A stretch of 64,000 nt of DNA from Perca fluviatilis (lineage: Eukaryota; Chordata; Actinopteri; Perciformes; Percidae): positions 41,883,595-41,947,594 of the forward strand of contig NC_053116.1 of the NCBI RefSeq assembly GCF_010015445.1, in the 5' to 3' direction. Below the pieces are notes generated by a model. The model worked only from the letters and a program-made list of their open reading frames with translations, was not told where the DNA came from and did not search any database. Positions 59,515 to 64,000 of the stretch are shown here, piece after piece. Every line of letters begins with the position of its first letter. Position 1 is the first letter of the stretch. The position numbers were made by a program, and so were the translations under genes.

Positions 59515-60344
59515 GGCTGTCAAAATTAACGCGTTAATTTTTGCGTTAGTTTTTTTATATTTAACTCGTTAAAAAAAATTTACGAAATTAACGCAGCTGT
59601 GTTTGTTTACTTCATGTGGCGGCTGAGAAACGTAATACGTCTCCATAAGAGCAGGCGGCGCTACTCTAGGAGGGACTTACCTGATGGAAGTAGGCCTACG
59701 GGCCAGTCAAGAGTTTAAACATGGACCAGTAAGATCCCAAAAGAGAAAAAAGATGATGTGTTAGAATCCAGAAATGAATGAGCACGGGCTATAAACGGGA
59801 CCGAGTACTAGTTCCGACATGTTGTCTCGTCAGGAGAGATGCGCCACCGGTAAGCTGCTGTTTCGCTACACTGAGCTGCGGTTTAAGTTTGTTTGTCTGT
59901 TGTGCTGCCGATGTGTACGTGCGCGATTTGTTTGCTTGATAACTGTTACGTTGGTCACGCTGATAAAACCTTATTTGCAGTCTGATGTTTAACGCTGTCG
60001 ACTCGATAGTATCCGTGACTATATTCCAGTAAATGTTTGAAATTGGTGCGTCTCACTGTCACACAAGCTACTTCCTGGTTGCGGTGCTGGAAGGGAAATG
60101 TAGTCAATCGCTTTACATTGGTAATGGATTGCTGTGCACAGCGTTGCTATCTAAAACTACACTCAATGTTTTCACTTTAGGCCAACATACACCTTTGTGG
60201 TTTTGGGTTACTGGTTTAATGTGTAACATTGATATTGATGTGCATTTCTGTGTTTAGATATATGTGCTTTGCTTAATCAGATTAAACACTATGTATATTA
60301 TAATATTTATGATATTAAGTACTAGCCTAGATTGTAATTTATAT

Positions 60345-60410
<66 letters not shown>

Positions 60411-63400
60411 TACATATATACATATATATACATATACACATTTGTATATTATTCAGAATATGGTATATTAGGTATGTGGCTAATATTGGGGGTGGTGACA
60501 AAAATCTGTTTCTAGCCGTTTCAGCAGGACTAAATAAGCCAAATTGTTGCTGCTGTTGTTCTGAAAGATATATCTGAACTTAGCAGAACCTTTCCTTGTT
60601 TGTTTTCTCTTCATATTTGCAAAGTTAAGTGATTTAGCATTATTTAAATATCCATTACTACAAGCTTCAGTCTCAATTTAAAAACGTGATTAATCGCGAT
60701 TAACTACAGCAAATTGTGCGATTAATTAGTTAATTTTTTTTAATCGATTGACAGCCCTAATATATATATATATATATATATATGTAAGTTTGTAAAATGT
60801 GAATGTATTGGCTTGACATCCTAAGAAAGATTAATATTAATTGATTTTTAGATGCAACCCCAACTCCAAACGTTCTTGGCAGCAGATCAAGACAAAATAT
60901 AAAAATATAATTCAAAGTGGTGAGTATTTATCACAACCTTTTATTATTTTTGTGAATATTTTATCACAAACACTTCTTTGCAGCAAAAGGTGAAGCCATT
61001 GTAATGATTGCAACAGAGAACAGCAGCTGGGAATTAATTACGTCACCTATATGTTTCTTTGCTCACCGCTGATTGGTCAAACTTCAGACTGAGATCTCAA
61101 ATCCAGAACATAACCTGCCCCGGAGCAGGTTAGCCGTGCAGCGTAAGATACCATGGCAACGAACACCGATTAAAGCCGAGCTACTTTCATAGTACCTAAA
61201 ACCCAGGGTTGGTGGAAACTAAACTGAAACATAGCTGGCTAGCCACCTAAACCAGCTTCATGGTATAGGCCCCAGGTGTTCTTAATCTCTAATTAGTCTG
61301 TTTTTCAGAAAGCCATTTATTGAGCAGTGATTAACTATTCTGGATTAAGGCCTAGTCTTGGCCTAATTTAAACACTGTCTGGGAAACCGCCCCATAGTGT
61401 ATAAATATTAAATCTGCTCTATATGTGTGTGTGTCCCTACAGGGCTGAGTGCTGTCTCATCAGCTGCTGGACTTCAGTACTATTTTGTTTATGACAGGAA
61501 GAACTTTACTGAAGCCCAAAGATACTGCAGAGAGAAACACACAGACCTGGTCACTGTAGACAGCATGGAGGTTATGAAGATCCTGACCAACACGGCAGAT
61601 TTAGACAACATGTTCTACTCCAACAACAGCTACGTGAGTTCACTTTTCTCTCTTTCATCTCAAAGTCTTTCTGACAGCAGGTTTGAAACCCTCCATAGGA
61701 ACTAATAACTAAATGTAGAGCAGTAAGAAGTAGAATATTTATCTTTGAAATGTAGTAGAAGTCTAAAGTGTAGTAAGTAAGTAAAGATATTAGCCGAGTT
61801 TCCATCCACACGTTTTTATGTAATTAAGTGATATTGAATGAAAAATTGAAAAAGAGTAAAATTTCATTAAATTTCATGAATATCAACTTAAAGTTTATAG
61901 GTTTGATCTCATCGAATTTCTCTTAATCGCTAAACGGTGTATGCGATAAACGCTGATGGAAACATTATTTGCCGAATAAATAATGAATTGCGATTACGTT
62001 TTAGGTCATTTTATGGTTAAACAGACACACCTGTAAAGGTCAGAAGTGGTCAAGACCGCGCGCCCAATGTGCACTACCGGGAGTATCGTTACTGACGCAA
62101 ATGTTCCTTATCATCCAAAGACGGTCTACTACAGCCTGTAGTACGATTGATGGCCAGCCCTTTCTATTGATAAAATCCCTGCAGCCTTCAGCAGTGGGTC
62201 TAAAGCTAGAGAAGAGTCTAATTCTTTATATCACAATCAGAGAGCCTGGATAGGACTGTCTGGTGGCAACTGGAAGTGGTCACTGTCAGACCCAAGTTTC
62301 TACAAACCCGGGGAGATGGAGTTCAGACGATGGGGGACTGGACGACCAACCGTTGGACACAGTGGAAAAATCTGCACAGGGATGCTTTCTAATGGACTCT
62401 GGTATGACAACAGTTGTGACAACATCCATTATCCAATCTGTGCAGATGTCAGAGGTGAGAATACTAACTAGTGACGTTTCTCTTCTCTGCTTCTCTTTGA
62501 CTCTTTGTTTTCATTATTCAGGCCTCTGTAGTATCAGTCACTCTGACAAAAAGCAGCTTTCACACAGGTTAGTGCCGTTCAAAGAGCTTTCCAGCTGACT
62601 GAGCAGCAGATAATAAGACGGCAGGAATGAGAGCAGGAAAACAGCTCAGTGGTTCCTCAGCATCACTGTGGAAAGAGACGCAGTGTCTCCTGATGACTCG
62701 TGCATGTTCACGTGCACACATCGTACAATATAAACAGAGCATGTGGGTTTAATAGCCCTGAGGAAATATTAATATGTTGAGAAACAACAATATAATCTTG
62801 TTTGTAGATTTAAGGACATTTCTTGTTAATGTGGAGAGACTGACATACATGTATTCATTAATTCATTGATGTGGTTCTTTATATCTCAGTGGATTTATTG
62901 TAGATATTATAAAGACATGAATCACAGATGTGGATGGATGGGAGGTTGTATGTTATGCTGCCTCTACACTTCTCTGTGCTTCATTTTCAGGATCAGATGT
63001 GACTTTTGTCATTGTCACCCAAGCTCTGACATGGACTGCAGCCCAGAGCTACTGCAGAGCTAACCACACAGACCTGGCCAGTGTGAGAAACATGGCAGAG
63101 AACCAGAAGGTAAAGGCGATGCTTTCAGGAGGAGGTTTATACTGGTTTGGCCTTTTCCGAGACTCCTGGAAGTGGTCAGATGGAAGTACCTCCTCATTCA
63201 GCTTCTGGAAGAACGGGCAACCTGATAACAACGGGAACGAGGCTTGTGTGGCTTCAGACTTCAGCCAATCAGGAGCCTGGGAGGACTGGTCCTGTGACAT
63301 GGAGAGAGCGTTCATTTGCTACGGTCCAGGTGAGTGCTAACCCGGGATTCAAACAGCTTTTACATTTAGAGTCAGGACAATAGGGATGAAACAATATACC

Positions 63401-63894
63401 CAACTCACGATTGGATTCAGGATTTTAAGTTGATGATATGGTTTTCTCAAGATGTTCTTAACAGAATGAGTGAAAATCTTCCTTTATTTCTATAAACTGT
63501 GGAAAACTCCAGATGTGTCCTCTTATCAAAAGTGACTCTGAAACTGTATTTTATGTTAAAGAACAAAGTTAGATGTTTAAAACAAATCCCACATCTAAAT
63601 AACTAAATTAATAGAAACAAATCTCTTCAAATAAATAAACTAAGAAGACGTAGTTACGTCTGAAGTCAAACAAGGTCAATCTAAAGTAGATTACACTCTA
63701 GGACGTTTAACAACTGCATCAACATTCATTTCTCATCTCAACCGGTTGTTATCTTTACACATTTATTGAACTCCTAAAGTTTGTTTGATTTTTACAAAGT
63801 GGTGTCTGCTTCAAAGAAAGTGCTGAAAGTGAAGTTTGAGAAGAATAATCTGGATCTGAATGACCCTGCTGTGATGGAGGCCATGTTGAACGAG
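54908..63894 (+). CDS. C-type lectin with two CTLDs, partial (runs off right edge)
   Basis: Exons 54908-54947, 61443-61633, 62241-62454, 62991-63329 and 63800-63894 join in phase with GT-AG introns, giving 293 codons, open at the window edge. Residues 1-21 are a signal peptide (MEKVLLSIVMAGAGLSAVSS). CTLD1 (about 22-148) has YCREKHTDLVTVDS and ends YDNSCDNIHYPICA. CTLD2 (about 150-260) has YCRANHTDLASVRN, FWKNGQPDNNGNEACVA and WEDWSCDMERAFICY. In CTLD2 the QPD triplet and WED (in place of WND) sit where a calcium/sugar site would be, hinting at galactose-type binding; CTLD1 lacks such a site. Exon 5 begins a linker with LDLNDPAVMEAML, as in fish mannose-receptor-like/CLEC20A-like predictions. 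It is probably secreted or membrane-bound. Intron 1 is full of transposons. Confidence 0.87.
55305..56345 (-). mobile_element. Minus-strand LINE fragment, degenerate
   Basis: Reading the minus strand, 56345-55960 translates with frameshifts to a reverse transcriptase stretch around DRCQRVRV, a degraded PQGCVLSPLLF and a DDSVI catalytic patch. The 3' side ends near 55305 in a TTTATTATCCCCAAATGGGA-type tail. A SINE sits inside it. Confidence 0.7.
55624..55827 (+). mobile_element. tRNA-derived SINE with L2-like tail
   Basis: The head contains pol III box-like elements: GGAGCAGTGGATATG (A-box region) and GGTTCAATTCC (B box) at 55678-55688. The tail AAGTCGCTTTGGATAAAAGC followed by (ATGTA)n is the standard teleost SINE 3' end borrowed from an L2-type LINE. 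About 204 bp. Confidence 0.85.
56470..57432 (+). mobile_element. Plus-strand LINE 3' fragment
   Basis: It encodes MYDSTLTFKSHVKRVVNKVK through HIEYCFINWSLTS, then after a frameshift near 56860 RRTTFGQNVLSIIGGKLWNS and LLENQRCTHF. The 3' end ATGGTCCCTGTCAAATAAAT is followed by an A-run at 57420-57432. The last block is homologous to that at 39731-40009. Confidence 0.85.
57965..58921 (-). pseudogene. Myb/SANT-like gene of the outer Harbinger element
   Basis: Exon 1 starts at 58921 (MEWTKKHLKHKQLEKEIQGK) and contains a Myb/SANT-like block (NFSEHEKSLLKTTVSRHPVI, RNAWKSICNEFNANEQTS). In-frame TGA and TAG codons interrupt it near 58761 and 58660. An acidic middle exon follows at about 58555-58375. 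A coiled-coil C-terminus (HEMKMKILQVELEMKMKERE) lies at 58165-57965. The layout matches the intact gene at 35808-37439. It would bind the ends of the outer element but is inactivated by the stops. Confidence 0.7.
59473..59511 (+). repeat. (TA)n microsatellite, hAT target
   Basis: About 19 TA units end exactly at the left edge of the hAT element. More TA units follow its right edge at 60760-60782. Confidence 0.95.
59512..60759. mobile_element. hAT-type element inside the inner Harbinger element
   Basis: The ends TAGGGCTGTCAAAATTAACG and (complement) TAGGGCTGTCAATCGATTAA are inverted. It lies in a (TA)n run, so the target duplication cannot be read. It contains a CT/TA microsatellite at 60343-60440 and no transposase. 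Confidence 0.85.
60343..60440 (+). repeat. (CT)n-(TA)n compound microsatellite
   Basis: (CT)n turns into a long (TA)n, then TATACATA units. Confidence 0.95.
61634..62240. other. Intron 2 of the lectin gene, with MITE traces
   Basis: GAGTTTCCATCCACACG near 61799 and GATGGAAAC near 61956 look like a short MITE pair. ACAGCCTGTAGTACGATTG near 62132 is related to the interior of the TTAA MITE at 29291. Confidence 0.5.
63330..63799. other. Intron 4 of the lectin gene
   Basis: AT-rich intron with no recognised element. Confidence 0.6.
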
Positions 63895-64000
63895 GTAAAT
63901 CAGGTTTTATACTTTGATACCAAATGACTCCTAAAAGCTAAATACAAGATAAAACTGTATACACCTTCCAGCATTAAATAAACTGTGTGAGGAGGAATCA

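Larger units (their letters stand above)
59233..60920 (+). pseudogene. Myb/SANT-like gene remnant of the inner Harbinger element
   Basis: The first exon (59233 to about 59384) reads MDRARAIYFSAKEQEIILEY and, after a one-base frame slip near 59311, KAREQSWRKIADCVNA. The second (60853-60920) reads NPNSKRSWQQIKTKYKNIIQ. Both align well with exons 1 and 2 of the gene at 35808. The first donor has changed to ATAAG and a hAT element occupies the intron. Later exons are absent, so this is a deletion derivative. Confidence 0.75.
59016..61272. mobile_element. Inner PIF/Harbinger element nested in the outer one
   Basis: The inverted ends are GGGCCTGTACCATGA at the left and the complement of GGGCCTATACCATGA at the right. 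CAG sits directly outside both (59013-59015, 61273-61275), the 3-bp CWG target duplication known for this superfamily. It carries Myb-like exon remnants and no transposase. Confidence 0.85.
57483..61393. mobile_element. Outer PIF/Harbinger-like element
   Basis: The inverted ends GGGGCGGTTTCCCAGACAG (perfect over 19 bp) bound 3.9 kb. The flanks are TTA and ATA, so the target duplication is imperfect. A minus-strand Myb/SANT-like pseudogene lies in its left part. A second Harbinger element (59016-61272) is inserted in its right part, and no transposase remains. Confidence 0.82.

Noticed and set aside
1..64000. tRNA, rRNA and other structured RNA genes
   Set aside because: No cloverleaf or rRNA-like segment was recognised. 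The only tRNA-like sequence is the head of the SINE at 55624.

Overview
This window looks like a stretch of teleost fish chromosome. The supporting signs are widely spaced spliced genes with GT-AG introns, long (CA)n, (GATA)n and (TA)n microsatellites, L2- and CR1/Rex-type LINEs, a tRNA-derived SINE, and many hAT, PIF/Harbinger, CACTA and TTAA-target DNA transposons. I see no prokaryotic operons, ribosome binding sites or CRISPR arrays. All family names come from reading motifs by eye; no database search was run.

Layout. 1-590 is an AT microsatellite and unresolved repeat. 593-10513 is a large TIR-bounded block whose two ends match a 348-bp MITE at 51521-51868. It holds a decayed Crypton-like tyrosine recombinase, a LINE on the minus strand and a 1.6-kb hAT derivative. 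11093-19573 is an 8.5-kb CACTA (EnSpm) transposon with 15-bp CACTG termini, arrays of GTACC motifs at both ends, a frameshifted transposase, and a nine-exon SAM-domain gene that reads intact for 475 codons. 19574-31726 is mostly repeats: TTAA-target and hAT MITEs, a 1.3-kb fold-back and a segmental duplication. It also holds a small two-exon coding sequence (77 aa) of unknown function. 31727-35016 is a CALHM-family channel-like gene on the minus strand; its first intron holds a near-palindrome of 57-bp minisatellite arrays. 35586 to about 38970 is a PIF/Harbinger element with an intact seven-exon Myb/SANT-like gene and a convergent broken HARBI1-like transposase. 39000-44973 has a 46-48-bp tandem array, a LINE tail and a 34-bp minisatellite split by a nearly full-length L2 element. 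45000-54900 is repeat-rich and poorly genic, with a homopolymer-damaged patch, one orphan EDEM2-like exon and MITEs. From 54908 to the right edge runs a two-CTLD C-type lectin gene. Its 6.5-kb first intron has filled with LINE and SINE debris and a three-level nest of Harbinger and hAT elements.

How the parts work together. The likely host genes are the CALHM-like gene and the C-type lectin gene, possibly with the 77-aa gene. Most other coding material belongs to transposons. A recurring theme is asymmetric decay. In both the CACTA element and the 36-kb Harbinger element, the accessory protein is intact through every splice junction while the catalytic transposase carries frameshifts. The most distinctive single object is the CACTA element. 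Its accessory SAM-domain gene ends two bases before the transposase start codon on the same strand.
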